In this document: piece after piece, positions 43,176 to 52,174 of the stretch | Layout of the letters: the number at the start of each line of letters is the position of its first letter | Numbering within the stretch: position 1 is the stretch's first letter | NCBI RefSeq assembly: GCF_006152145.1 | Contig: NZ_VDFV01000012.1 | Span: forward strand, 1 to 64,000 | DNA length: 64,000 nucleotides | Origin: Rubellimicrobium roseum | GTDB lineage: Bacteria > Pseudomonadota > Alphaproteobacteria > Rhodobacterales > Rhodobacteraceae | Reading direction: 5' to 3' | The notes under the pieces: model-generated | The model's input: only the letters and a program-made list of their open reading frames with translations | The model's database searches: none | Told to the model about the DNA's origin: nothing | Translations under genes and position numbers: made by a program

Positions 43176-43200
43176 GGAGCCGGATGAATGTGCCGGCTCC
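43176..43200. promoter_or_regulatory. Inverted repeat upstream of the small membrane protein
   Basis: GGAGCCGG (43176-43183) and CCGGCTCC (43193-43200) are perfect arms with a 9-nt spacer, 43 bp upstream of the 43133 start in an AT-richer promoter-like patch. A possible operator. Confidence 0.35.
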
Positions 43201-43279
43201 GTGAAATGGGATGCGAAATGCGGCCCGTTCTGAAGGAATTGATGACCAGCCCGGCGACTTGCGTCAAGCCGCCGCAGGG

Positions 43280-43305
43280 GGGAGGTCAGGAATACCTGAC
43301 CTCCC
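43280..43305 (-). terminator. Terminator of the first cupin gene
   Basis: GGGAGGTCAGG (43280-43290), loop AATA and CCTGACCTCCC (43295-43305) form a perfect 11-bp stem starting 3 bp past the cupin stop on the minus strand. No long T-tract follows. Confidence 0.7.
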
Positions 43306-43307
43306 TG

Positions 43308-43748
43308 TCAGAGCGGGCCGCCGGTGATGACCTGTCCGAAGCGCGCGCCCAGGGCGGCGATGGCGTCGCGGTCGCGGGGCATCTGGAGTTGCCCTGCGAG
43401 GAGGCCCTGAAAATAGCCTTCGAAGCCGCCGGGGGTGAGCACCGCGAGGATCCGCGCCGGGCCTTCGCCAAGGACGCGAAAGGCGTGCTCCACCCCTCGC
43501 GGGACGAAGACCGACTCGCCGGCACCCAGCGTGGTCAGGCCCGCGGGCGTCCAGACCTCGATGGCGCCGTCGAGCACGGCAATCACCTCGTCCTCGTTCG
43601 CGTGGGTGTGGCGGGGCGGTCCGGCCAGGGGCGGGCTGATGATCTCCACGAGTCCCAGACGGCCGCCGGTCTCCTCGGCGGTGGCGAGGATGCTTACCTG
43701 CGAGGGGCCGACCGAGCCGCGGCGCGGCCGTTCAACGATGTCCTTCAT
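43308..43748 (-). CDS. Cupin domain protein A
   Basis: A 146-aa single-domain cupin. Motif 1 is PPRHTHANEDEVIAVLDGAIEVW with metal-binding His, His and Glu. Motif 2 contains FVPRGVEHAFRVLGEGP with the final His. It ends ITGGPL. It probably binds a divalent metal; the substrate is unknown (sugar or quercetinase-like candidates). It is divergent from a LysR gene 114 bp away and paralogous to cupins at 44823 and 45394. Confidence 0.85.
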   Translation of the reverse strand: MKDIVERPRRGSVGPSQVSILATAEETGGRLGLVEIISPPLAGPPRHTHANEDEVIAVLDGAIEVWTPAGLTTLGAGESVFVPRGVEHAFRVLGEGPARILAVLTPGGFEGYFQGLLAGQLQMPRDRDAIAALGARFGQVITGGPL

Positions 43749-43862
43749 GATCTTCGCCTTTCGATGAGTTGATGAAAATCCCGGCCCTGGCCGTTGCGCC
43801 TGTCCTGCCACGAGGCGCGGGCATATGGAAAATTGATTGATGGTATGGCATCTATTCGTTCC
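43749..43862. promoter_or_regulatory. Divergent cupin A / LysR promoter region
   Basis: This 114-bp region includes an AT-rich segment (about 43827-43872) with GGAAAATTGATTGATGG and an ATTTCC further on, which may form a LysR-type binding site (T-N11-A). The regulator and cupin A are transcribed away from it. Confidence 0.45.
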
Positions 43863-44804
43863 ATGAATTTCCAGTCGCTCGACCTCAATCTCCTGCGCGT
43901 GCTCGAAGCGCTGCTCGAGACGGGCTCGACCGTGCGGGCGGGCGAGCGGGTGGGCCTGTCGCAGCCCGCCGTCTCGGCGGCACTGGGGCGGCTGCGGCAC
44001 GCGTTGGGGGACCCGCTCCTGGTGCGGCAGGGGCAAAGGCTGGTGCCGACCGACTACGCGCGCGGCCTTGCCGGACCGCTGCGCGAGGCGCTGGACAGGT
44101 TGCGCGCCGTGCTGGCGGGGCCCGAGGACTGGGACCCGGGGCGAGCGGAGATGACCTTTCGCATCTCGGGCAGCGAGTCGCAGGCGGACCTGCTGATGCC
44201 GCGCCTCGCGGCCGAGTTGGCCGGGGTGGCGCCCGGCATCCAGCTGCAACTGCTGGAGCTGGGGACCCCGGGGTTCCTGGACCGACTGGAGCGGGACGAC
44301 GCGGACCTGGCGATCCTGCCCGAGATGGACCTGCCCCCTTGGGCCGAGGGCCGGCGCGTCTTCGTGTCCCGCCTGACGATGATCGCCCGGAGCGGGCACC
44401 CGGAGCTGGCGGGGCTCGCCGCCGGCGCGGAGGTGCCGCTCGATCTGTTCTGCGGGCTGCGGCACGTGCTGGCTTCGCCCGACGGGCGGATGCAGGGGAT
44501 GGGCGACGCCGCGCTGGCCCGGCTGGGGCGCGCCCGCCATGTCGCAATGACGCTGCCCAACTTCTCGGGCGTCTGCCGGGTGGTGGAGGCGAGCGACCTC
44601 GTGGCGCTGGTGCCCGGCCACGCGGCGCGGGCGGGGATCGGGCGGGGAACGCTCCGCGCCCATGTCCCGCCGGTCGAGCTGCCGCCCGTGCCCATCGCGA
44701 TGGTCTGGCATCGGCGCGACGCGGCCGCGCCCGCCCATCGCTGGATGCGGGGGCGGATCGCGGAGATCCTGGCGCTGCTGGACGAGGGCGGCCCGCCGCT
44801 CTGA
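43863..44804 (+). CDS. LysR family transcriptional regulator
   Basis: A 313-aa LysR regulator. The N-terminal winged helix (about 1-62) includes LDLNLLRVLEALLETGSTVRAGERV and SQPAVSAALGRLRHALGDPLLVRQG. The periplasmic-binding-like effector domain covers about 90-300. This is the NodD/PcpR-type subgroup starting FQSLDLNLLRV. It lies between divergent cupin A and convergent cupin B and probably regulates them. Its last codons (GGPPL then TGA) form one arm of a terminator stem shared with cupin B. Confidence 0.9.
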   Translation: MNFQSLDLNLLRVLEALLETGSTVRAGERVGLSQPAVSAALGRLRHALGDPLLVRQGQRLVPTDYARGLAGPLREALDRLRAVLAGPEDWDPGRAEMTFRISGSESQADLLMPRLAAELAGVAPGIQLQLLELGTPGFLDRLERDDADLAILPEMDLPPWAEGRRVFVSRLTMIARSGHPELAGLAAGAEVPLDLFCGLRHVLASPDGRMQGMGDAALARLGRARHVAMTLPNFSGVCRVVEASDLVALVPGHAARAGIGRGTLRAHVPPVELPPVPIAMVWHRRDAAAPAHRWMRGRIAEILALLDEGGPPL

Positions 44805-44836
44805 GGCGGCCCGCCCGGAGCCTCAGAGCGGCGGGC
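44791..44836. terminator. Bidirectional terminator made from two coding ends
   Basis: A perfect 16-bp inverted repeat: GCCCGCCGCTCTGAGG (44791-44806) and CCTCAGAGCGGCGGGC (44821-44836) with a 14-nt loop. Each arm includes the last codons and stop of one convergent gene (LysR on plus, cupin B on minus). Confidence 0.75.
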
Positions 44837-45260
44837 CGGTGAAGCTGAGGTTATGGCGCGCGGCGCTTTCCAGGACCGGTCCCATGTCCTCGGGGATGCG
44901 GTAGGCGTTCCGCGCCATCTCGGCGAAGAAGCCCTCGAAGCCGCCGGGGGTCAGGATCACGAGGTGGCGCGACTCGGTGACCGAGCGGTAGGTGTGCTCG
45001 GTGCCGCGGGGGATGAAGGCGGCCTCGCCCGGGCCCTTGCGGAAGATCGCCCCGGCAACCCAGAACTCGACCTCGCCGGTGAGGACGACGAAGCATTCGT
45101 CCTCGGCGGCGTGGACGTGGCGCGGGGGGCCTGACAGGGCGGGCGAGGTGCTGTCGACGATGCACATCGCGCCGCTCGTCTGGGAGGTGGACAGGATCGT
45201 GCGGTAGGTCGTGCCGTTCCAGTCGAGCGAAGGGGCGGCAGGGTCGGGAAGGTCCTTCAT
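44823..45260 (-). CDS. Cupin domain protein B
   Basis: A 145-aa cupin. Motif 1 is PPRHVHAAEDECFVVLTGEVEFW (His, His, Glu) and motif 2 is FIPRGTEHTYRSVTESRH. It is clearly paralogous to cupins A and C in layout and wording, with LTPGGFEGFF shared with A. It ends FTGPPL, within the terminator stem shared with LysR. Substrate unknown. Confidence 0.85.
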   Translation of the reverse strand: MKDLPDPAAPSLDWNGTTYRTILSTSQTSGAMCIVDSTSPALSGPPRHVHAAEDECFVVLTGEVEFWVAGAIFRKGPGEAAFIPRGTEHTYRSVTESRHLVILTPGGFEGFFAEMARNAYRIPEDMGPVLESAARHNLSFTGPPL

Positions 45261-45393
45261 GGTCGTCTCCAAGGGAAAGGGGGAACCCGGCGGCTTCGCG
45301 GGGCCGCGGGCAGTGGAAGGCGGGCCGGCGACGCGGGGCATCGGCCGCGCGCCAGAGTCCGGCGCAGGATGGGCTCCGGCGGATCCGGGTCCG

Positions 45394-45765
45394 TCAGGAC
45401 TCGAGGCTGCGGCGCGTCAGGACGGCAATGTGCCGGGACTCGGTCAGGGCGCGGACCTCGTGCTCGGTGCCGCGGGGGATGAAGAGCGACTCGCCCGCCC
45501 GGCGGCGCAGGATGCGGCCGGGCAGCCGGAACTCCAGAAGGCCCGAGAGCACGATGCAGAGCTCGTCCTCCTCGGCGTGGCTGTGGGCGGGCACGAGGGT
45601 CTCGGCCGGGGTCGTGCAGTCCGTGACGCCCAGGGCGCCGGTGTCGCGGGAGGAGAGCATGGCGTGATAGGTGATCCGGGAGGGCAAGGGCCCGGCTGCG
45701 CCCATGAGGTCGCGGGCCATGGCGGCGGGAAGAACGGGGGCGAGATCGCGAAGCAAGGCGTTCAT
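45394..45765 (-). CDS. Cupin domain protein C
   Basis: A 123-aa cupin, shorter at the C-terminus than A and B. Motif 1 is VPAHSHAEEDELCIVLSGLLEFR and motif 2 is FIPRGTEHEVRALTESRHIAVLT. It lacks the C-terminal tail (LTPGGFEG onward) of its paralogues, ending RRSLES. This could be a recent truncation or a genuine short form. It lies 133 bp upstream of cupin B on the same strand. Confidence 0.8.
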   Translation of the reverse strand: MNALLRDLAPVLPAAMARDLMGAAGPLPSRITYHAMLSSRDTGALGVTDCTTPAETLVPAHSHAEEDELCIVLSGLLEFRLPGRILRRRAGESLFIPRGTEHEVRALTESRHIAVLTRRSLES

Positions 45766-45948
45766 CGGAAACTCCGGAAGAGGAATGGGACCGTGAAAAA
45801 GGCTCAATGTCCGCGAGCCTAGGCCCGGGCCGGACCCCGCTCCAGTCGGGATATCCCCACCCGGCGGAGCGCCGCCCTTTGGGCCAAGCTTGCCAAGCCC
45901 GAAGGGCTCGGTCACATCTGGGCCGCACGGAAGGGGAGACGGGCCGGC

Positions 45949-47007
45949 ATGGCGGTGACGGTCGGGCAGCAGGCGAGGATCTGGGGCGTGACCGCCCTCG
46001 TCTTCTTCCTGCTCCTGTGGTTCCTGGGGAACGTGCTCCTGCCCTTCGTCCTGGGCGCGATCCTGGCCTATCTGCTCGACCCCGTCGCCGACCGCTTGGA
46101 GCGGGCCGGGATGCCGCGCACCTGGGCGGTCGTCATCATCACCCTGTCGGCCGTGCTGGCCATGGTGCTGGCGGTGCTGCTGGTCATCCCGACGCTGGTG
46201 AACCAAGCCACCGCGCTCGTGCAGATCGCCCCCACGCTGGGCGAGCAGTTGAGCGCGAAGCTCCTCGAATGGTTCCCCGAGCTGGCCGACGAGAGCAGCG
46301 CCCTGCGCCGGCAGGTCACCGAGATCGCGCAGGGGCTCCAGGCGCGGGGCGGGCAACTTCTGAACACGCTCATCACCTCGGCGGTGGGAGTGCTGAACTG
46401 GCTGCTGCTCATCGTCGTCGTGCCCGTGGTGACCTTCTACCTGCTCCTCGACTGGGACGCGATGGTGGCCCGGATCGACGACCTCCTGCCGCGCGAGCAC
46501 GCCCCCACGATCCGCGCGCTCCTGCGCGAATGCGACGAACGGCTCGCGGCCTTCATCCGCGGGCAGGGCCTCGTCTGCCTCATCCTGGGCACCTACTACG
46601 CGGTGGCGCTGGCAGCGGTGGGGCTGAGCTTCGGTCTGGTGGTGGGGGCCATCGCCGGGGTGCTGACCTTCATCCCCTACGTGGGCGCTCTGGTGGGCGG
46701 GCTCCTGGCCATCGGGCTCGCGCTTTACCAGTTCTGGGGCGAGTGGGCCTGGGTCATCGCCGTGTGGGCGATCTTCCAGTCGGGCCAGTTCGTTGAGGGC
46801 AACTTCCTGACGCCGAAGCTCGTGGGCGAGCGGGTAGGCGTGCACCCGGTGTGGCTCCTCTTCGCGCTCTCGGCCTTCGGGGCGCTCTTCGGCTTCCTGG
46901 GCGTGGTGGTGGCGGTGCCGGTGGCGGCCGTGCTGGGCGTGCTCGCGCGCTTCGCCATCACCAAGTACAAGGAAAGCCGCCTCTACCAGGGCTCTCCCTC
47001 CGCATGA
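45949..47007 (+). CDS. AI-2E family transporter (PerM-like)
   Basis: A 352-aa polytopic protein of the AI-2E/PerM permease family with about eight helices. Opening helices are ALVFFLLLWFLGNVLLPFVLGAILAYLLDPVADRLE, and a conserved region near the C-terminus is GQFVEGNFLTPKLVGERVGVHPVWLLFALSAFG. Members export small molecules or act as Na+/H+ antiporters; the substrate here is unknown. It overlaps hdaA by ATGA, a usual arrangement in alphaproteobacteria. Confidence 0.9.
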   Translation: MAVTVGQQARIWGVTALVFFLLLWFLGNVLLPFVLGAILAYLLDPVADRLERAGMPRTWAVVIITLSAVLAMVLAVLLVIPTLVNQATALVQIAPTLGEQLSAKLLEWFPELADESSALRRQVTEIAQGLQARGGQLLNTLITSAVGVLNWLLLIVVVPVVTFYLLLDWDAMVARIDDLLPREHAPTIRALLRECDERLAAFIRGQGLVCLILGTYYAVALAAVGLSFGLVVGAIAGVLTFIPYVGALVGGLLAIGLALYQFWGEWAWVIAVWAIFQSGQFVEGNFLTPKLVGERVGVHPVWLLFALSAFGALFGFLGVVVAVPVAAVLGVLARFAITKYKESRLYQGSPSA

Positions 47008-47759
47008 ACGACGAACAGCTCAGCCTCTTCGCGGGCGAGGACTGGCCCGAGAAGCCGCGCCGGACGACCCGCACCACCGCCCCCGCGATCGACGCCGAGC
47101 AGCTTCCCTTCGACTGGGACCTGCCCGTGGCGCTGGGACCCGAGGACTTCTTCGTCTCGGACTCCAACATGGACGCCCATGCGATGGTCGCAGGCGGCCT
47201 GCGCTGGCCCGAGGGCAAGCTCGCGCTCGTGGGGCCGGAAGGATCGGGCAAGACGCATCTGGTGCGCATCTGGCAGGGCCTGGCCGGGGCCGAGCGGCGC
47301 GACGCGCGCGAGCTGTCGCCCGATCTTCCCGCGCCCGGCTCGATGGTCGCCGTGGAGGATCTGGAGGCCCTGCCCCGCGAATCCGAGACGGCGCTGTTCC
47401 ACCTGCACAACCACCTGCTGGCGACGGGGGGACGGCTCTTGCTGACCTCGGACCGGCCGCCCGCGCGCTGGGGGGTGCGGCTGCCGGACCTCGCCTCGCG
47501 GATGCAGGCCACGACGGTCGTGCGGCTGGAGCCCCCCGACGACATGCTGCTGGAGGCGCTGATCGCCAAGCAGTTCGCCGACCGGCAGCTTTTTCCCGCG
47601 CCGGGCGTGCTGGCCTTTGTCGCCCGCCGCATCGAGCGGTCGCACGCCGCCGCCGCCGCCGCAGTGGCCGCGCTCGACCGCGCCAGCCTGTCCGAGGGAC
47701 GCCGCGTGAGCCTCGCTCTCGCCCGCCGGGTCCTCGACAGCGCCGACAGCGCGCCCTAG
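47004..47759 (+). CDS. hdaA: HdaA-like regulatory inactivator of DnaA
   Basis: A 251-aa AAA+ protein related to DnaA. The N-terminal QLSLF (residues 5-9) is a canonical beta-clamp-binding motif. Walker A is GPEGSGKT (77-84), and Walker B-like residues lie in GSMVAVEDLE. There is no DnaA DNA-binding domain IV. With the clamp it stimulates DnaA-ATP hydrolysis to limit re-initiation. It is coupled to perM (ATGA) and precedes ppk1 by 24 bp. Confidence 0.88.
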   Translation: MNDEQLSLFAGEDWPEKPRRTTRTTAPAIDAEQLPFDWDLPVALGPEDFFVSDSNMDAHAMVAGGLRWPEGKLALVGPEGSGKTHLVRIWQGLAGAERRDARELSPDLPAPGSMVAVEDLEALPRESETALFHLHNHLLATGGRLLLTSDRPPARWGVRLPDLASRMQATTVVRLEPPDDMLLEALIAKQFADRQLFPAPGVLAFVARRIERSHAAAAAAVAALDRASLSEGRRVSLALARRVLDSADSAP

Positions 47760-47783
47760 CCTGCCGGCGCCAGGAGATTCCCG

Positions 47784-49946
47784 ATGCCCGACGCCGACTT
47801 CCTCAAGGCGCCCTTCGCCGACCCCGTCGCGCCGCCGGCCGACATGGCCGGGCCCGCGCGCTTCTTCAACCGCGAGCTGAGCTGGCTCGGCTTCAACTGG
47901 CGCGTGCTGGAGGAGGCGCAGAACCCGCGCGTGCCGCTCCTCGAACGGCTGCGCTTCCTGTCGATCTCGGCCACCAACCTCGACGAGTTCTACACCGTGC
48001 GGGTCGCGGGGTTGAGGGAGCTCGCGCGGGCGGGGAACGTCACGCCCTCGCCCGACGGGCTGATCCCGGCGCGGCAGCTCCAGCTCATCGACGCGGAGGC
48101 GCGGCGGCTCATCGCGCGTCAGCAGGCGACCTGGGAGGTGCTCAAGACCAAGCTCGCGCAGGAGCGGATCACCCTGCTCACGCGCGCCGAGGTGCCCGAC
48201 GAGGACCGGCCCTTCCTGGAGGAGTTCTTCCTCAACCGGGTCTTCCCGATCCTGTCGCCCCTGGCGATCGACCCTGCCCACCCCTTTCCCTTCATCCCCA
48301 ACGAGGGCTTCGCGCTGGCGCTGGCGCTGGAGCGGCAGGGCGAGCGGCGCAGCCTTCGGGCGCTGCTGCCGGTGCCCTCGCAGATCGAGCGCTTCATCCC
48401 GCTGCCCACCGAGGGCGCGCACCGCTTCCTGCCGATGGAGGAGCTGCTTCTCCTGCATCTCGACCGGCTGTTCCCCGGCTACCGCCTGACCGGCTCCTGC
48501 GCGTTCCGGGTGCTGCGCGACAGCGACCTGGAGGTGGAGGACGAGGCCGAGGACCTGGTGCGCGAGTTCGAGACGGCGCTGAAGCGGCGGCGGCGCGGCG
48601 AGGTCGTGCGGCTCAAGATCACAACCGGGGCACCGCCCAGCCTGCGAGCGCTGGTGATGGACAACCTGCACGTCGAGCCCGGCGAGGTCGTGGAGATCGA
48701 CCGGCTGCTGGGCATCGGCAACCTGTCCGAGCTGGTGCTGGACGAACGGCCCGACCTGCTCTGGCCTCCCTTCCAGCCGCGCGTGCCCGAACGGGTGCAG
48801 GACCACAACGGCGACATGTTCGCCGCGATCCGGCAGAAGGACATGCTTCTGCACCACCCCTACGAGAGCTTCGATTCGGTGATCCGCTTCCTCCAGCAGG
48901 CGGCGCGGGACCCGGACGTGGTGGCGATCAAGCAGACGCTCTACCGCACCTCGCGCAACTCGCCCATCGTGGACGCGCTCTGCGAGGCGGCCGAGGATGG
49001 AAAGTCCGTCACCGCGCTGGTGGAGCTGAAGGCCCGCTTCGACGAGGCCGCCAACATCCGCCAGAGCCGCCGGCTGGAGCGGGCGGGCGCGCATGTCGTC
49101 TATGGCTTCACCGCGCTCAAGACCCATGCCAAGGTCAGCATCGTCGTGCGGCGCGAGGGCGACAGGCTCGTGACCTACACCCATTTCGGGACGGGCAACT
49201 ACCACCCGATCACCGCGCGCATCTACACAGACCTGTCGCTCTTCTCGACCGACGCGCGGCTGGGGCGGGACGCGACCAAGCTCTTCAACTACGTGGGCGG
49301 CTACGCCCGGCCCGAGGGGCTGGAGAACCTCGCCATTTCGCCCCTGTCGCTCAAGGGGCGGCTCCTGGAGATGATCGCGGCCGAGGCCGACCACGCGCGC
49401 GCCGGCAAGCCCGCCGCGATCTGGGCCAAGATGAACTCGCTCATCGAGGAGGACCTGATCGACGCGCTCTATGCCGCGAGCCAGGCGGGGGTGCGGATCA
49501 GCCTGATCGTGCGGGGCATCTGCGGGCTGCGCCCCGGCATCGCGGGGCTGAGCGAGAACATCCGGGTGAAGTCCATCATCGGCCGGTTCCTGGAGCATTC
49601 GCGCATCGTCTGCTTCGGCAACGGCTACGGCCTGCCCGCGCGGCGGGCGCGGGTGTTCCTGTCCTCGGCCGACTGGATGGGGCGCAACATGAGCCGCCGC
49701 GTCGAGACTCTGGTCGAGGCGATGAACCCCACCGTCAAGGCGCAGATCGTGGACCAGATCATGGCCGCGAACCTCGCGGACGTGGCGCAGAGCTGGGTCA
49801 TGGCCCCGGACGGCAGCTTCGCCCGCGCGCGCCAGCCCGAGGACGGCGGCTTTTCGTGCCACCGCTTCTTCATGGAGAACCCCTCGCTCTCGGGGCGGGG
49901 CTCCAAGGGGGCGGCGGACGTGCGCCAGTTGACCCATGAGGCGTGA
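47784..49946 (+). CDS. ppk1: Polyphosphate kinase 1
   Basis: A 720-aa PPK1 that reversibly polymerises the gamma-phosphate of ATP into polyphosphate. The N-terminal domain (about 22-125, [22 protein letters not shown]), middle domain and two C-terminal phospholipase-D-like domains are present. The phosphohistidine lies in [16 protein letters not shown], and a second conserved His is in [13 protein letters not shown]. It is followed by ppx after 60 bp, a common polyphosphate operon. Confidence 0.96.
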   Translation: MPDADFLKAPFADPVAPPADMAGPARFFNRELSWLGFNWRVLEEAQNPRVPLLERLRFLSISATNLDEFYTVRVAGLRELARAGNVTPSPDGLIPARQLQLIDAEARRLIARQQATWEVLKTKLAQERITLLTRAEVPDEDRPFLEEFFLNRVFPILSPLAIDPAHPFPFIPNEGFALALALERQGERRSLRALLPVPSQIERFIPLPTEGAHRFLPMEELLLLHLDRLFPGYRLTGSCAFRVLRDSDLEVEDEAEDLVREFETALKRRRRGEVVRLKITTGAPPSLRALVMDNLHVEPGEVVEIDRLLGIGNLSELVLDERPDLLWPPFQPRVPERVQDHNGDMFAAIRQKDMLLHHPYESFDSVIRFLQQAARDPDVVAIKQTLYRTSRNSPIVDALCEAAEDGKSVTALVELKARFDEAANIRQSRRLERAGAHVVYGFTALKTHAKVSIVVRREGDRLVTYTHFGTGNYHPITARIYTDLSLFSTDARLGRDATKLFNYVGGYARPEGLENLAISPLSLKGRLLEMIAAEADHARAGKPAAIWAKMNSLIEEDLIDALYAASQAGVRISLIVRGICGLRPGIAGLSENIRVKSIIGRFLEHSRIVCFGNGYGLPARRARVFLSSADWMGRNMSRRVETLVEAMNPTVKAQIVDQIMAANLADVAQSWVMAPDGSFARARQPEDGGFSCHRFFMENPSLSGRGSKGAADVRQLTHEA

Positions 49947-50006
49947 GCCGGCGTTGACCGGTGCGGCCTCTGCCCCACCTTGGCCCGCAGCAGGAGCCGG
50001 ACGCCC

Positions 50007-51569
50007 ATGACCAGCGCCCCCGACACCGACCTTTTCGCCGGCGCGGCGCCGCCCTCCTGGGAGGACAGCCGGCCGATGTTCGACGACAGCGCCGCCCAGA
50101 CCCTGCATGTCGGGGTGGTGGACGTCGGCTCGAACTCGGTGCGCTTCGTCGTGTTCGACGGCGCGGCCCGCAGCCCCGCCTATTTCTACAACGAGAAGAT
50201 CATGTGCGCCCTGGGCTCGGGCCTGTCCGACACGGGGCGGCTCAACCCCAAGGGGCGGCTGCGGGCGATGGACGCGCTGTGCCGCTTTGCCGCGCTGGCG
50301 CGCGGGATGGGGCTCCAGACCATGATGGCGGTAGCCACCGCCGCCGTGCGCGAGGCCGAGGACGGGCCCGAGTTCGTGGCCGAGGTCGAGCGCCGGACCG
50401 GGCTGCGGCTGGACGTCATCCCCGGCGACGAGGAGGCGCGGCTTTCGGCGCAGGGGGTGCTGCTGGGCTGGCCGCGCAGCTTCGGGCTGGTCTGCGACAT
50501 CGGCGGCGCCTCGATGGAGCTGGCCGACATCGCCAACGGGCGGGTGGGCCGGCGCGTGACCTCGCCCCTGGGGGGCCTCAAGCTCCAGGAGGTGAAGGGC
50601 GGGCCCAAGGCGCTGACCAAGCATATCCAGGAGGTCATGGCGCGGCTCCACGACCAGATGGACCGCGAGACGGGGATGCGGCTGTTCCTGGTCGGCGGCT
50701 CCTGGCGCGCCATCGCCCGCATCGACATGGAGCGGCGCGGCTGGCCGCTGACCGTGCTGCACGAATACCGCATGACGCCCGCCGCCGTGTCGGCCACGCG
50801 CGCCTTCATCGAGGCGAACGAGGTGGGCGGCCTGGGCAAGCGGCTGGGCATCTCGGCCGACCGGATCGCGCTGGTGCCCGTGGCGGTGCAGGTGCTGGAC
50901 GAACTGTGCCGGGTCTTCCGGCCCAAGGACATCGCCGTGTCGTCCTACGGCATCCGCGAAGGCATGCTCTACGAGCGGATGCCCCCCGCCCTGCGCGAGC
51001 GCGACCCGCTGCTGGAGGCCTGCCGGTTCCAGGAGCGGCGCGACGCGCGGCTGCCGGGCTTCGGGCGGGTGCTGCACACCTTCGTGCTGCCGCTGTTCCC
51101 GGATGCGGACTGGCAGCGGCGGCGCATCATCGAGGCGGCCTGCCTGCTGCACGACGTCAACTGGCGCGCGCATCCCGACTACCGGGCCGAGACCTGCGTG
51201 GACGCGGCGACCCGCGCCAACCTGGGCGGCATCAAGCACGAGGAGCGCGTCTACCTGGGGCTCGCGCTCATGTTCCGCTATTCGTCGCGGCGCGAGGGGA
51301 CGCGGTTCGACGCGCTGTTCGGGCTCCTGTCGGACGAGGACGCGCGCGAGGCCGAGGTGCTGGGCCGCGCCCTGCGGCTGGGGGCGATGCTCTGGCTGGG
51401 CGCACATGACGCGCCGGGGTCCTTCCGCTGGAAGCCCGAGAAGAAGGCGCTGACGCTGACCGTCGAGGCGCGGGCGCGGCCCCTGTTCGGGGAGGTGGCC
51501 AAGGCGCGCTTCGACGCGCTGGCGCAGGCCATGGGCGCGACGGGCAAGGTCGCCTTCACCGACGACTGA
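50007..51569 (+). CDS. ppx: Exopolyphosphatase / guanosine pentaphosphate phosphatase family
   Basis: A 520-aa Ppx/GppA protein of the ASKHA fold. VVDVGSNSVRFVVFDG is phosphate motif 1, CDIGGASMELADI is motif 2, and the C-terminal HD-like helical domain (about 330-510) contains AACLLHDVNWRAHPDYRAE. It degrades polyphosphate from its termini, opposing the adjacent ppk1. CAGGAGCC precedes the ATG. The 49-bp repeat lies about 88 bp after its stop. Confidence 0.95.
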   Translation: MTSAPDTDLFAGAAPPSWEDSRPMFDDSAAQTLHVGVVDVGSNSVRFVVFDGAARSPAYFYNEKIMCALGSGLSDTGRLNPKGRLRAMDALCRFAALARGMGLQTMMAVATAAVREAEDGPEFVAEVERRTGLRLDVIPGDEEARLSAQGVLLGWPRSFGLVCDIGGASMELADIANGRVGRRVTSPLGGLKLQEVKGGPKALTKHIQEVMARLHDQMDRETGMRLFLVGGSWRAIARIDMERRGWPLTVLHEYRMTPAAVSATRAFIEANEVGGLGKRLGISADRIALVPVAVQVLDELCRVFRPKDIAVSSYGIREGMLYERMPPALRERDPLLEACRFQERRDARLPGFGRVLHTFVLPLFPDADWQRRRIIEAACLLHDVNWRAHPDYRAETCVDAATRANLGGIKHEERVYLGLALMFRYSSRREGTRFDALFGLLSDEDAREAEVLGRALRLGAMLWLGAHDAPGSFRWKPEKKALTLTVEARARPLFGEVAKARFDALAQAMGATGKVAFTDD

Positions 51570-51656
51570 ACGGGCGCGTCCTTCCGCCTTCATGGGTCCT
51601 AATCCTCCGAGGCCCCCAACATCAGGGGCGCATGGAATCAGGGTGCCGCAGAGGAG

Positions 51657-51705
51657 TTAACGAAACCTGACACCACCGAACGGTGGGGGGCCGGTTCGCG
51701 CAACA
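51657..51705 (+). repeat. 49-bp three-block repeated element, copy 3
   Basis: TTAACG, 6 bases, a block ending CACCGAACGGT, 10 bases, TTCGCGCAACA, all at the spacing of the other copies. It lies 26 bp beyond the stop of the minus-strand exported-protein gene, in the same relative orientation to that gene as copy 2 to its neighbour. Confidence 0.85.
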
Positions 51706-51731
51706 CCCCGGAAAGCGGGCCGGAGCCCGCC

Positions 51732-52115
51732 CTAGAGCTCGACCTGCGGAGCCTCGGGGTCGGGCACGGCGCCGGGATCGGCCTCGGGCGGCGTCCACTC
51801 GGGGGCGTCGGGGCTGCGGCGCAGGAGGATGTCGCCGTTGGGCAGGATCTCGGGCGGCTCGTAGTTGCCGATCGCATCGATCCGGCCGAAGACCTCGACG
51901 AAGGCGGGGCCCATCTCGCGCGCGAGAAGGGTGAAGGTCGGGAGGTATTCGGCGGCGATGCCCGACAGCCCCTCGATCTGCGGGGCGATCTCCTCGGTCA
52001 GGCCGCGGAGAAAGAGATCGCGGCCTTGGTCGAGAAGGCTCGGGCCTTCCTCCTGGGCGTGGAGCGGGGCCGCGAGAAGCGCCGCGGCGAGCGCGAGGGG
52101 GACAAGCGGTTTCAT
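51732..52115 (-). CDS. Small exported hypothetical protein
   Basis: A 127-aa protein with a signal peptide (about 1-20, LVPLALAAALLAAPLHAQ). The mature part is helical and acidic (LLDQGRDLFLRGLTEEIAPQIEGL), ending in a Pro/Glu-rich tail with the EILPNGDILLRR segment. It resembles small AAA-family-unrelated periplasmic proteins common in Rhodobacterales, but no function is recognised. The 49-bp element follows closely downstream. Confidence 0.7.
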   Translation of the reverse strand: MKPLVPLALAAALLAAPLHAQEEGPSLLDQGRDLFLRGLTEEIAPQIEGLSGIAAEYLPTFTLLAREMGPAFVEVFGRIDAIGNYEPPEILPNGDILLRRSPDAPEWTPPEADPGAVPDPEAPQVEL

Positions 52116-52174
52116 GTCCCGCATATAGGACGCCCGCCGCCTTGTTGAAGGGCCGGGCCCACGCCGACCGGCCG

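Noticed and set aside
46983-51593. Very long open frame on the minus strand opposite hdaA, ppk1 and ppx
   Set aside because: It is antisense to three genes with clear catalytic motifs, and its translation is low-complexity Arg/Gly/His/Val. It results from the scarcity of stop codons in GC-rich DNA.
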